From Amycolatopsis coloradensis (GTDB lineage Bacteria > Actinomycetota > Actinomycetes > Mycobacteriales > Pseudonocardiaceae), in NCBI RefSeq assembly GCF_037997115.1, contig NZ_CP150484.1, positions 984,177-1,048,176 of the forward strand: DNA of 64,000 nucleotides, given 5' to 3'. The translations under genes were made by a program, and so were the position numbers. This document shows, in pieces, positions 23,196-32,616 of the stretch. Positions within the stretch are counted from its first letter, which is position 1. Every line of letters starts with the position of its first letter. The notes under the pieces were generated by a model. It searched no databases and was not told where the DNA came from. It saw nothing but the letters and a program-made list of their open reading frames with translations.

Positions 23196-23906
23196 ATGCG
23201 GCGAACAGAGGTCAAGGACCGGCTCCGCCAGCTCATCGAGCGGCGGCAGCCGGGTGAGGTCCTGCCTTCCGAACGCGCGCTGAGCAGTGAAATCGGCGTC
23301 TCGCGCCCCACCCTGCGAGCCGCGATAGACGAACTGGAGCGCGACGGCCTCGTGGTCCGCGAGCACGGCCGCGGCACCTTCACCGCTCCGCGCAAGATCT
23401 CCCAGGACCTCGTTCCCGCCACCGGCGGCGAGCAGTTCGCCCCACCCGCCGAGGGGCACTGGACCAGCCGGGTGATCGAGTTCTCCACCACGCCGGCGGG
23501 CGCCCGGCTCGGCAAGCGCCTCGAGGTCTCCCCCGGCCAAACGCTGGTGGCCGTCACCCGCGTCCGCGTGGTCGAAGACGCGCCGATGGCGATCGAACGG
23601 ATCCTGGTCCCCCGGGATCTCGTGCCGGACATCACGGCCGCGGGCTTCGAATCCGGTTCGTTCTACGAACTTCTCCGCACCCGGTACGAGGTCGTTCCCG
23701 CGACGGCCGTGCAGATCATCGAGCCGACCGTCACCGACCCCGACGAATCCGGCCTGCTCGGCGTCCCGCAGCATTCCCCCGCGCTGCTCTTCGAGCGCAC
23801 CACCCGCGACGCGGGCGGCCGCGTGATCGAGTACACCCGCTCCCTCTACCGGGGCGACCGCTACCGGATAACCTCACATCTGAAGTTCGACCACACCTCC
23901 GGCTGA
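23196..23906 (+). CDS. GntR family (HutC/UTRA) transcriptional regulator
   Basis: A 236-residue regulator. A winged helix lies at about 5-68 (LPSERALSSEIGVSRPTLRA, LVVREHGRGTF). The UTRA ligand domain at about 85-230 ends with YTRSLYRGDRYRITSHLKF, a typical HutC-subfamily close. Ligands in this family are often phosphosugars or amino-acid derivatives. ATG 23196 lacks a ribosome site, and TAGGCT lies about ten bases before it, so a leaderless transcript is possible; GTG 23190 is the alternative. It probably controls the divergent GH16-like gene. Confidence 0.9.
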   Translation: MRRTEVKDRLRQLIERRQPGEVLPSERALSSEIGVSRPTLRAAIDELERDGLVVREHGRGTFTAPRKISQDLVPATGGEQFAPPAEGHWTSRVIEFSTTPAGARLGKRLEVSPGQTLVAVTRVRVVEDAPMAIERILVPRDLVPDITAAGFESGSFYELLRTRYEVVPATAVQIIEPTVTDPDESGLLGVPQHSPALLFERTTRDAGGRVIEYTRSLYRGDRYRITSHLKFDHTSG

Positions 23907-23958
23907 CTCCGGCGCGCCGGGACCGTCCATCCGGGAGTCCGTGCGAGACTCCCGGGCG

Positions 23959-26900
23959 ATGTACACCCCGTCCGATCTCGCCGACCTGCTCGAATGCGAG
24001 CACCGCAGCCTCCTGAACCAGGCGCTGGCCGCCGGCCTCCCGGGAACGCCGCGGCCGGGCTCCGGGCCGGATCAGCTGGCGGTCACGCACGGGCGCGCGC
24101 ACGAGGCCGCGACGCTGGACAAGCTGCGAGGCGAACGGAGCGCCGTCGTCGAGATCGACGAACGCGACCCGGTCGTCGCCGCGAAGGCCACCGAAGAGGC
24201 GCTACGGGCCGGCGCGCCGGTGATCTACCAGGCGGTCTTCCACGACGGCGAGTTCTCTGGCCGCGCCGACTTCCTGATGCGGGACGAGGAAGGCCGTTAC
24301 GAGGTCTACGACACGAAGCTGGCCAGGCACGCGAAGCCCGCCGCGGTCGTCCAGCTGACCGCGTACGCCGACGCGCTGCGCCGGGCGGGCTGGCCCGCCG
24401 GTCCGCGGATGCATCTGCTGCTGGGCGATCACAGCACGCGTTCGTTCCGCGTCGACGACTTCCTCCCGCTGGTAAACCGGCTCCGCGCCCGGCTGCGAAA
24501 CCGGCCGCCGACCCTGCCGGTCCCGCTGTGGGCCGACGAGCGGCCCGCGTGCGGCGGCTGCTCCTACGCCGCGCACTGCGCGAGCGCCCGCGAAGCCGAT
24601 CGCGATCTTTCTCTGGTCGCGGGGATGCGCGGCGATCAGCGGCGCAAACTCGTCGCCGCGGGTCTCGGCACCATCGACGCGCTCGCGGCCGCCGCACCGG
24701 AAGACCGGCCGCGCGACATCTCGACCACGTCGTTCACCACGCTGCGCGCCCAGGCCGCGATCCAGGTCCGGCAGGACGCCACCGGGCAGATCGCCTACGA
24801 GGTCATCGATCCGGACGCGCTGGCCGAACTCCCGCCACCCGCGCCCGGCGACGTGTTCTTCGACATGGAAGGCGACCCGTACGCCTTGGCGGGCGAAGGG
24901 CTCGAATACCTCTTCGGCGCCGTTACCGCCGAGGAGGGCACGAAGTTCACGCCGTTCTGGGCGCACAACCGGTCGCAGGAGAAACGGGCCTTCGAGGAGT
25001 TCGTCGACTTCGCCACCGCGAGGCTCGCGGAGCATCCCGGTTCGCACGTCTACCACTACGCCCCGTACGAGGTCACCGCGATCAAGCGGCTCGCCGCCGT
25101 GCACGGGACCCGCGAGGACGCCGTCGACCACCTGCTGCGCAGCGGTGGTCTGGTGGACCTGTATTCCGTGGTGCGCAAGGCACTCCGGGTCTCGCAGCGG
25201 TCGTACTCCATCAAGTACCTCGAACCGCTCTACATGCCCGAAGCCCGCGACGGCGACGTCAAGACCGCGGTTTCGAGCATCGAGGCCTACGAGGAATACC
25301 TGACGCTCACCGCCTCCGGCGAGACCGAACACGCGGAAGAAGTGCTGCGCGGGATCAGCGACTACAACGAATACGACTGCGTCTCCACGCTGCGGCTCTT
25401 CGAATTCCTCCACAAAGTCCGTGTGAAGGAAGAGATCGCGCTCGCCGAGCCGCCGGAAGAGTCCGATATGGACGCACTGCTCCGGCAGTCCGAGGAGGAC
25501 GTCGCCGCCCAGAAACGCGCCGAACGCGCCGCTCAGCTGGCCGCGCTGGTCGATCCGCTGCTGGACGGGCTCCCCGACGATCCGGCCGAGTTCACCGGAG
25601 AGGATCGCGCCCGCGCGCTGCTGGCCGCGTCCGTCGGCTACCACCGCCGCGAGACGAATCCGGCGTGGTGGGAGTACTTTCGCCAGCTGGCCGCCCCGCT
25701 CGGCGATCTGGAGACCGACAACGCCTGCACCGTCCCGGTCTCGTTGGAGGCCGGGGAATGGGTGCCGCCGTCGGGCCGGGTCCGGAAGGCGAAGCGCTCG
25801 CTCGTGCTTCGCTGCGACCCGGACCGGCCGCATCCCTTCGCCCCCGGCGACGACGTCCGCCTGCGGTACGGAGCGGCCGCGAGGGACGCCAAGGTCGTCT
25901 CGGCCACCGCCGTCGAGCTGACCCTGGAAGAGAGCTGCCCGCCCGACGAGACCACCGCCGACCGGCCGGTCGCGGTGCTGCCCGGGAGCCCGGTCCGCCC
26001 CTCCCCCAAGGACGACGCGGTCGCGGATCTCGCCCGCCTCGTCGTCGACACGCTGCCGGTGCTGCCCGCCCATCCCGGCGTCGATCTCCTCCGGCGTACG
26101 ACGCCGCGGCTGCGCGACGACCGGGGCTTGCCCGAACCCGGGCCGGACCTGGTGACCACGGTGATCGAGGCCGTCGAGGCGCTCGACGGCTCCACGCTCG
26201 CCGTCCAGGGCCCGCCCGGCGCGGGTAAGACGTACCTCGCGGGCAGGCTGATCGCGAAACTCGTGCGCGCGGGCAAGACGATCGCCGTCACGTCGACCAG
26301 TCACAAGGCCGTGGAGAACGTGCTGTCGGCCGCGCTCAAGAACGCGCCGGATCTGCCGTGCGCCAAACGCGCCAAGCGGACCCCGGATCCAGCCGCGCCG
26401 TGGGAGCAGCCGAAGACCAATCCCGCGCTGGTGAAATGGCGCGAGGAGCACGACACCGGCCATCTGGTCGGCGGGACGGCCTGGACGTTCGCGAACGCCG
26501 CGATCCGGGAAGAGCCGTTCGACCTGCTGATCATCGACGAGGCGGGCCAGTTCGCCCTCGCCGACGCGCTCGCGGTGTCGATGTGCGCCAAGAATCTCCT
26601 GCTGCTGGGCGATCCGCAGCAGTTGCCGCAGGTCGTGCAGGGTACGCATCCCGCGGGCGCCGAAGCGTCCGCGCTCGGACACCTGATCGGCGAGGCGGAC
26701 ATCATCCCGGCCGAGCTCGGGTACTTCCTCGACGAAACCCGCCGGATGCATCCGGCCGTCTGCGCGCCGGTGTCGCGGCTGTCCTACGCGGGCCGCCTGC
26801 ACTCGCATCCCTCGGCGGCCGAGCGGTCGATCGACGGCGTCGAAGCGGGCCTGTACCTCGCCGAGGTCGACCACCACGGCAACACGACACGGTCGATCGA

Positions 26901-27354
26901 GGAGGCCGAGGCGGTCACCTCCCTCGTCGCCGAACTCCACGGCCGCGCCTGGACCGATCACGGCGAGCCCCGGCCGCTCGGCGACGCAGACATCCTGGTG
27001 GTGGCGCCGTACAACCTGCAGGCCAGGGTCGTGGCCCGCGCACTGGACCAGGCCGGGCACCCCGGCGTCAGGGTGGGCACCGTGGACCGGTTCCAGGGGC
27101 AGGAGGCGCCGGTGGTGATCACCACCATGACCTCGTCGTCGGCCGTCGATCTGCCGCGTGGCCTGGACTTCCTGCTCTCCCGCAACCGGCTCAACGTGGC
27201 GCTCTCACGGGCGCAGGCGCTCGCGATCGTGGTCTGCTCGCCGCGGCTGGTCGAAGCCGACATCCGCACGGTCGACCAGATGCGGCTGGTTTCGGGCATG
27301 CTCGGGTTGATGACCGAAGCCGTGCCGTGGCACGCAGGACGGAGTGGACGATGA
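23959..27354 (+). CDS. TM0106-family RecB-like nuclease fused to a superfamily 1 helicase
   Basis: A 1131-residue protein. The N-terminal PD-(D/E)xK nuclease region (about 1-215) includes the YEVYDTKLARHAK catalytic segment and a cysteine cluster CGGCSYAAHC that could hold an iron-sulphur centre as in Cas4/AddB-type nucleases. A middle RNase-H-like domain follows (FFDMEGDPYA, YNEYDCVSTLRL). The C-terminal SF1 helicase has Walker A GPPGAGKTYL, Walker B LLIIDEAGQF, GDPQQLPQV, and the late motif RNRLNVALSRAQ. It should act in DNA or RNA repair or recombination. ATG 23959 is preferred to GTG 23941 because the family opening follows directly. It overlaps the small downstream gene by four bases. 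Confidence 0.88.
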   Translation: MYTPSDLADLLECEHRSLLNQALAAGLPGTPRPGSGPDQLAVTHGRAHEAATLDKLRGERSAVVEIDERDPVVAAKATEEALRAGAPVIYQAVFHDGEFSGRADFLMRDEEGRYEVYDTKLARHAKPAAVVQLTAYADALRRAGWPAGPRMHLLLGDHSTRSFRVDDFLPLVNRLRARLRNRPPTLPVPLWADERPACGGCSYAAHCASAREADRDLSLVAGMRGDQRRKLVAAGLGTIDALAAAAPEDRPRDISTTSFTTLRAQAAIQVRQDATGQIAYEVIDPDALAELPPPAPGDVFFDMEGDPYALAGEGLEYLFGAVTAEEGTKFTPFWAHNRSQEKRAFEEFVDFATARLAEHPGSHVYHYAPYEVTAIKRLAAVHGTREDAVDHLLRSGGLVDLYSVVRKALRVSQRSYSIKYLEPLYMPEARDGDVKTAVSSIEAYEEYLTLTASGETEHAEEVLRGISDYNEYDCVSTLRLFEFLHKVRVKEEIALAEPPEESDMDALLRQSEEDVAAQKRAERAAQLAALVDPLLDGLPDDPAEFTGEDRARALLAASVGYHRRETNPAWWEYFRQLAAPLGDLETDNACTVPVSLEAGEWVPPSGRVRKAKRSLVLRCDPDRPHPFAPGDDVRLRYGAAARDAKVVSATAVELTLEESCPPDETTADRPVAVLPGSPVRPSPKDDAVADLARLVVDTLPVLPAHPGVDLLRRTTPRLRDDRGLPEPGPDLVTTVIEAVEALDGSTLAVQGPPGAGKTYLAGRLIAKLVRAGKTIAVTSTSHKAVENVLSAALKNAPDLPCAKRAKRTPDPAAPWEQPKTNPALVKWREEHDTGHLVGGTAWTFANAAIREEPFDLLIIDEAGQFALADALAVSMCAKNLLLLGDPQQLPQVVQGTHPAGAEASALGHLIGEADIIPAELGYFLDETRRMHPAVCAPVSRLSYAGRLHSHPSAAERSIDGVEAGLYLAEVDHHGNTTRSIEEAEAVTSLVAELHGRAWTDHGEPRPLGDADILVVAPYNLQARVVARALDQAGHPGVRVGTVDRFQGQEAPVVITTMTSSSAVDLPRGLDFLLSRNRLNVALSRAQALAIVVCSPRLVEADIRTVDQMRLVSGMLGLMTEAVPWHAGRSGR

Positions 27355-27647
27355 CCGAGAACAACCCGGACAAGAAGCCGGAGATCCTCGACGCCGAGAT
27401 CGTCGAAGAGACCCCGACCGCGCCGGTCGAGGTCCCGGAGCCGGATTACAGCGAGAGCGGCGTGCCCTCGTTCGACCACGTGCGGGACCGGATCGAGCAG
27501 CGCTACACGACGTCGCTGGGCTCGACCGAGCTCGCCGGGCTCGGCGGCAAGGAAGACGTCGCTTCGCTCGACAAGAAGATCGCCGACCGCGACAAGGCCG
27601 CCAAGGACAAGCTGGCCGAGATCCGCCGCGCGATGCGCGAGCAGTGA
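27351..27647 (+). CDS. Small acidic/coiled-coil protein coupled to the nuclease-helicase
   Basis: A 98-residue soluble protein whose ATG overlaps the helicase stop (ATGA). The first half is acidic and proline-rich. The second half is charged and helical, with a coiled-coil-like end (DKKIADRDKAAKDKLAEIRR). I do not recognise the family. The tight coupling suggests a stoichiometric partner or accessory of the nuclease-helicase, which is an inference from position only. Confidence 0.7.
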   Translation: MTENNPDKKPEILDAEIVEETPTAPVEVPEPDYSESGVPSFDHVRDRIEQRYTTSLGSTELAGLGGKEDVASLDKKIADRDKAAKDKLAEIRRAMREQ

Positions 27648-27648
27648 G

Positions 27649-30600
27649 CTAACCCCAGTGCGGTGAACCGGCCTTCACCGCGATGTCCCGCGCCTTCCGA
27701 TGGTGCTCGGCGGCCGCTTCTCGCAGGCCGAGGGCGGTGGCCAGCTCGCCGAGGTAGTACGCGACCGGGCGGAGGGTGAGCATCCCGCTCCCGGCGCCGG
27801 CGATCTCCCCTTCGGCGGGCAGGAGTTCGGCGTACAGGCTTTCCATCGTCGTCCGGTCACCGAGTTCGAGCGCGACGACGGCGTGCAGACAGGTGCGTGC
27901 CTCGAACAGCAGGTCTCTTGGCGAATCCGGGATCGGGAGCGCCGGGCGGCACCAGCTTTCGTAAGCGCCGTAGTCGTCTTCCCAAGCTTCCGGCGGCAAA
28001 CCACGCTGGATCCGGTCGCAGTACAGCGCGAGCGCGAGGATCCCGTTGTCCACACCGGACATGGCCGTTCCCGCGAGACCCGCCGCCGCGGCGCGGTAGG
28101 CGGCCTCCCCACCGGGACCGGTCATCGCGGTCCGCATCGCGCGATACCACCGGGTGAACACGCCGACGAGCGGAAGACCGTATCGCTCGCCGAGTTCGTC
28201 CGCCGACGCGGCGTGCCGGTCCGCGGCGGCGAAATCCGCGAGCGCGCTTTTCGCCTGCAGGAGCACGAGGTGCCCGAGCACCTCGAACGTCACGAGCCCG
28301 TGCCGCGCGGCGAGGCCGACCAGTTCGGCGCCGATCGCGGCCCGCTCGGGGGCGAGACCGGCGCGGTCGAAGGACTGCAGGAACCGGGCGTTGAGCGCGA
28401 ACGCCAGCAGAGCCGGATCTTCCAGCCGCCGGGCGAGCTCCTCGGCTTCCCGGGCCGCCTCGCGTGCCCGCGGTCCACCCGCGTTCCGCATCTCGACGGC
28501 GAGGGTCGCCAGCAGACGGCACCGCTCGGCCACGTGTTCGGCGGGCAAGGCGGCGAGGGTGCGCTCGACGGCTTCCGCGATCCGGGAAGCGAGTTCCCTG
28601 TCGTCGCTTTCGGTCCAGCTGGCGGGGACGTCGAAGGCACCGATCACCCGTGCGGTCAGCAGTGGATCGTCCAGCTTTTCGGCCAGTTCCAACGCTTCGG
28701 CCCGATGCTTCCGCGACTGGCCGAGCCCGCCGGCGACGGCCGAAGCGCGGGCCTTGCCCATGATCAGCTCCAGCCGCTTCGCCGTGTCGGAGGCGCCGAA
28801 GCGGTCGAACGCGGCGAGTGCGGCGTCCCAAAGGCGTGCCGCTTCCGTTGACGCGAAACGGTTCTCGGCCCGTTCGGCGGCGGCCTGCGCGTACCGCGCG
28901 GCACGGTCGTCGTGCTCCTCCGACAGGAGGAAGTGGTGCGCCAGGGCGTCGACGTCGTCCGGGCGGAGATCTTCCAGCGCTTCGGCGATCTCGCCGTGTT
29001 CGCGGGCGCGCCGTGAACGGGAGAGATCGTGGTAGAGCGTGTCCCGCACGAGCGCGTGCGCGAACCGGAACCGGCGCGGCGCCCGCTCGGTCAGGAATCC
29101 GCGCCGGACCGCGATCTCGGCGGCGTCGAGCGCGGTCTTCCCCACCAGGGTTTCGAGAAGGTCCAGATCGACGTCCGTCCCGATCACCGCCGCCCGCCGC
29201 ACCACGCCGCGGACGTCGTCCGGCAGCGCGTCCACCCGGTGGCGGACGACGTCGCGGACGCCCGGCGGCACCGCGTCCAGGGCGGCCGCGCCTTCGGTGG
29301 CCAGCAGGCGGGCGAGTTCACGGACGAAGAACGCGTTCCCACCGGTGCGCCGATGGAGCACCGCGGCGGTGTCCGGATCGATCTCTTCTCCGGTCGTGGC
29401 ACGGACCAGGCCGACGACCTCGGTCTCGGGCAAGCCGCCGAGATAGATCCGCGTCGGCTCGTGGCGAGCGGCCCTGGCGAGGAAGTCCGTCAGCCGGGCG
29501 GGCGGGTCGGTGCCGCGATAGGTCGCGATGATCGACACCGGTTCGGCCAGCACCGAGGTCAGCAGCGCCAAGGTCTCTTCGCCCGCCCAGTGCAGATCGT
29601 CGAGGACGAGCAGGAGCGGCGCGGCAGCGGACAGATGAGCCGCGACGGCGCGATGCCACCGCCAGCGCGCGGCCAGTGGGTCTTCGGTCCCCGGCTCCGC
29701 CGTCGGCGCCGGGCCGTACCCGGCGTCGGCGAGCGTGGTCAGGATCCGGGTCCAGGCGTAGGCGGGCGGCGCGCCCTCGTCGTCGGGATCGCTTCCCCAC
29801 GCCGTGGTCCAGCCTCGCGCGGCGAGACGTGCGGAGAACGCTTCGGCGAGCGCGGTCTTCCCCACCCCGGCGTCGCCGGAGACGAGCACCAGCCGAGACC
29901 GCGTCACGGCTTCTTCGAGCTCGGCCAGCTCCGCGTCGCGCCCGACCAATGGCCGCTCGGCGATCTTGGGCGCGGACGGCTCCAGCCGAGGCGCTTGCGC
30001 GAGGATGTCGGCCTCCAGTTCCCGCAGGCCGGCGCCGGGATCGATGCCGAGTTCGTCGGCGAGGTGTTCGCGCGCCGTGCGCAACACCGCCAGCGCGTCA
30101 CCCTGCCTCCCGGCGCGATAGAGCGCGAGCGCCAGAAGCCGGGAACCGTTCTCCCTCAGCGGATGCGCACGCACCAGCCCTTCCAGCCACGGGATCGCCT
30201 CGGCGGCGCGCCCGAGCGCGAGGAGCGCTTCGGCACGGAGTTCTCCCGCCAGCGAACGGAGTTCGGTCAAGCGGGAGACTTCGCCGACGGCCCAGCCCTC
30301 CTCGGCGAATTCGGCGTACGCGGGGCCGCGCCAGAGCGCGAGGGCGGTGTCCACTTGCGACAGTGCCGCGTCCGGCCGCCGGGCGTCGAGCAGTTCACGG
30401 GCCGCTGCGACGGCGGTCTCGAATTCCCACGCGTCGACGGAATCGGCGCGCAGGGCGTAGCCGCGGGCGACCGTGACGAGCAGCCGCGCGGGCTCACGAG
30501 GCGCGCGATCCGGCTCGAGGGCGCGGCGCAGGGCACCGACGAACGTCTGGACGGCGCCGACCGCGCCCTCGGGCGGGCGTTCCCACAGGTCGTCGACCAG

Positions 30601-30732
30601 GCGTTCCACCGGCACGACCCGGCCACGGGCGATCAGCAGCCTGGCCAGCACCGCGCGGTGCCGCGGGCCCTTGAGCCCGGCTTCGCCCCGCGCGTCCTCG
30701 GCCACGAGCGGACCGAGCACCCCGAACCGCAT
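27649..30732 (-). CDS. BTAD/SARP-type regulator with AAA ATPase and helical repeats
   Basis: A 1027-residue regulator. An OmpR-like winged helix lies at about 1-95 (MRFGVLGPLVAEDARG). The BTAD domain spans about 98-245. An AAA/orc-like ATPase follows, with LVGRDAELAELE and P-loop GDAGVGKTALA, Walker B LLLVLDDLHWAGEE, and a long alpha-helical repeat tail. It resembles the large BTAD-ATPase regulators found in secondary metabolism loci, but no biosynthetic cluster adjoins. ATG 30732 follows GAGGAGG at five bases; the in-frame GTG at 30738 overlaps that site. It is divergent from the alpha/beta hydrolase. Confidence 0.88.
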   Translation of the reverse strand: MRFGVLGPLVAEDARGEAGLKGPRHRAVLARLLIARGRVVPVERLVDDLWERPPEGAVGAVQTFVGALRRALEPDRAPREPARLLVTVARGYALRADSVDAWEFETAVAAARELLDARRPDAALSQVDTALALWRGPAYAEFAEEGWAVGEVSRLTELRSLAGELRAEALLALGRAAEAIPWLEGLVRAHPLRENGSRLLALALYRAGRQGDALAVLRTAREHLADELGIDPGAGLRELEADILAQAPRLEPSAPKIAERPLVGRDAELAELEEAVTRSRLVLVSGDAGVGKTALAEAFSARLAARGWTTAWGSDPDDEGAPPAYAWTRILTTLADAGYGPAPTAEPGTEDPLAARWRWHRAVAAHLSAAAPLLLVLDDLHWAGEETLALLTSVLAEPVSIIATYRGTDPPARLTDFLARAARHEPTRIYLGGLPETEVVGLVRATTGEEIDPDTAAVLHRRTGGNAFFVRELARLLATEGAAALDAVPPGVRDVVRHRVDALPDDVRGVVRRAAVIGTDVDLDLLETLVGKTALDAAEIAVRRGFLTERAPRRFRFAHALVRDTLYHDLSRSRRAREHGEIAEALEDLRPDDVDALAHHFLLSEEHDDRAARYAQAAAERAENRFASTEAARLWDAALAAFDRFGASDTAKRLELIMGKARASAVAGGLGQSRKHRAEALELAEKLDDPLLTARVIGAFDVPASWTESDDRELASRIAEAVERTLAALPAEHVAERCRLLATLAVEMRNAGGPRAREAAREAEELARRLEDPALLAFALNARFLQSFDRAGLAPERAAIGAELVGLAARHGLVTFEVLGHLVLLQAKSALADFAAADRHAASADELGERYGLPLVGVFTRWYRAMRTAMTGPGGEAAYRAAAAGLAGTAMSGVDNGILALALYCDRIQRGLPPEAWEDDYGAYESWCRPALPIPDSPRDLLFEARTCLHAVVALELGDRTTMESLYAELLPAEGEIAGAGSGMLTLRPVAYYLGELATALGLREAAAEHHRKARDIAVKAGSPHWG

Positions 30733-30853
30733 CGTCACCTCCTCGCTGCACCGACGGTGATCATCGTGCCCCGGCCGCTCGGTCGCCGCTGACCGGGTGC
30801 TGATTCGGACCGGGCACGCTGGCGATCGTCACGGAACGACCAGGAAGGTACCC

Positions 30854-31723
30854 ATGCGCATCACCGGATTCGACTACCAGCGTGTGCCCGTCGCGGACGG
30901 CGTAGCGGTCAACGTCGCCGTCGCCGGGACGGGCAGCCCGATCGTGCTGTTGCACGGTTTCCCCGAGACCCATCTCATGTGGCGGCACGTCGCGGCCGAT
31001 CTGGCGGCCGACCACACCGTCCTCTGCCTTGACCTGCGAGGATACGGCGAAAGCGACAAGCCCGCCGACACCGGCGAGACTTACTCGAAGCGGTCGATGG
31101 CGGACGATGTCGTCGCCGTCGCGAAGGCCTTCGGTCACGACCGATTCGCCCTCGCCGGGCACGATCGGGGCGCGCTGGTGGCGCTGCGCGCCGGCCTCGA
31201 CCACCCGGACAAGGTGAGCCATCTCGCGATCCTCGACGTGCTGCCGACGCTGGACATGTGGGACGTCCTGCACGGCACCACCGCCGCGGTCGGCTTCCAC
31301 CTCTACCTGATGGCCCAGCCGCCCGGACTGCCCGAACAGCTGATCGGCGCCGCTCCCGACGCGTTCTTCGGTCACTTCCTCGACGCGTGGACCCAGCGCG
31401 GCGACGCGATCCCGGCCGACGTCCGGGCCGCGTACCTGGAGGCGTCACGGAACGCGGTGACCTCGATCGTCGCCGACTACCGCGCGTCGGCCGGCATCGA
31501 CGTCGAGCACGACCAGGCGGACCGCGCGGCGGGCAACCGGCTCACGATGCCGCTCACCGTGCTCCAGCAGGATTGGGGCGCCGCACTGGGCTACGACGCC
31601 GTCGCGCTCTGGCAGGCGTGGGCGACCGACTTGGACCACCGGACGGTCACGTCGGGGCACTTCATGGCCGAGGAATCACCGGCGGAGGTGGTGAAGGCGC
31701 TGCGGGACCTGCTCACGCGCTAG
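30854..31723 (+). CDS. Alpha/beta hydrolase, haloacetate dehalogenase/epoxide hydrolase-like
   Basis: A 289-residue cytosolic hydrolase. The oxyanion region is LLHGFPETHLMW, the nucleophile Asp lies in AGHDRGA (about 103), the acid is probably Asp in AILDVLPT, and the catalytic His in SGHFMAEE. The motif order is that of fluoroacetate/haloacetate dehalogenases. In the cap region, where characterised defluorinases have a His-Trp pair for the halide, this protein has FHLYLMAQP: the His is kept but Leu replaces Trp. Dehalogenation of fluoroacetate is therefore doubtful; another haloacid or an epoxide is possible. An AGGAAGG ribosome site precedes the ATG. Confidence 0.82.
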   Translation: MRITGFDYQRVPVADGVAVNVAVAGTGSPIVLLHGFPETHLMWRHVAADLAADHTVLCLDLRGYGESDKPADTGETYSKRSMADDVVAVAKAFGHDRFALAGHDRGALVALRAGLDHPDKVSHLAILDVLPTLDMWDVLHGTTAAVGFHLYLMAQPPGLPEQLIGAAPDAFFGHFLDAWTQRGDAIPADVRAAYLEASRNAVTSIVADYRASAGIDVEHDQADRAAGNRLTMPLTVLQQDWGAALGYDAVALWQAWATDLDHRTVTSGHFMAEESPAEVVKALRDLLTR

Positions 31724-31726
31724 GGC

Positions 31727-31745
31727 CGCCTCCCAGGCAGAGGCG
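31727..31745 (+). terminator. Short hairpin after the hydrolase gene
   Basis: CGCCTC and GAGGCG flank a seven-base loop four bases after the hydrolase stop. The stem is only six base pairs and has no T-run, so termination is plausible but weak. Confidence 0.35.
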
Positions 31746-31809
31746 ACGCGCCGCCAGTGTCCACAAAGGGTCGTGAGCGGTGAGGGGGTTGTGTGGTGAT
31801 CATGCGGCG

Positions 31810-32356
31810 ATGGGCAGAGCAGGGTTTGTCGCCGCGATCGTCAAGGCCGCCGCGGGCGAGAAGATCAACGTGGCGCGGTTCCAGGCCGAGGGGACCGTCG
31901 GGTTCGCCTGATGGTCCCGCCGCCCTCGCGGTCGTCGATCTACCGGATCCTGCGCGATCGCGGCCAGATCGAGCCTGCAGAAATGGCTCGCCGCCCGGCC
32001 ACCAGCCGAGAACCTGGCCGCTCTGCAACACCTTCTCGACGATTACCGCCTGATCTACAGCAACCGGAGACACCAGAGCCTCGACGGCCACACCCCGCGG
32101 CAACGCTACGACGCCAGCCCCAAAGCCACTCCACTCGAAGGTTCCACAGCTCCCAGCGGAACCACCCAGCGCGCCGTCTCCAGCACCGGGGTCATCGCCT
32201 TCCCCGGCTGTTCCATCGTGCTAGGCCGACACCGTCTTCTGGCAGGGCGACCGCGTCGCCATCATGATCAACGACACAGTCGCCCGCCGGCTCACCCTCA
32301 ACAGATCAGTACGCTACCGACCACTGACCAACCCAGAACTGTCCGACAAGTACTGA
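31810..32356 (+). pseudogene. Decayed IS481-family transposase
   Basis: Four pieces of one transposase survive in order but in three frames and with large gaps. At 31810-31911 is the N-terminal helix-turn-helix start (FVAAIVKAAAGEKINVARF, then a stop). At about 31917-31973 is SRSSIYRILRDRGQIEP in another frame. At 31975 onward is the C-terminal integrase-core part with LDDYRLIYSNRRHQSLDGHT. At 32225-32356 is a tail in a third frame ending at TGA. The DDE catalytic middle is deleted. At 32339-32386 two imperfect direct copies of ACTGTCCG...CTGAAACA mark the old right end. The segment is non-functional. Confidence 0.75.
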
Positions 32357-32395
32357 AACACAACTGTCCGTGAGGTCCTGAAACAGGACAGACGG

Positions 32396-32420
32396 TTAGA
32401 ACCGCCTTTATCACTCACGA
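32396..32420 (-). repeat. Dispersed 3'-end repeat, copy 3
   Basis: On the minus strand this reads TCGTGAGTGATAAAGGCGGT plus TCTAA, matching copies at 12-36 and 11508-11532 with a few substitutions. It sits right beside the old IS end and overlaps the stop of the 32415-33284 reading frame. Confidence 0.55.
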
Positions 32421-32616
32421 CCCCCTCGCGAACCCACGCGAATGCCTCAAACCGGGCACTGGATTCAAAGAAGGGTGTCCCTTGTGGACGGTCGCTGGAA
32501 CTTCGGTTCCGGCATGGACCTGCTCGGCGCGACGGTCGCGATCCGTCCTTGCGTCTCCATCCGCGCCCGAGCGTTGGGGTAACCGGCGTAGTAGCCGGGC
32601 ACGACCCGTCCCACCA

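Noticed and set aside
32465..32616. Reading frame downstream of the broken membrane gene as an independent small gene
   Set aside because: No ribosome site, unusual composition and location inside a decayed region; no family resemblance.
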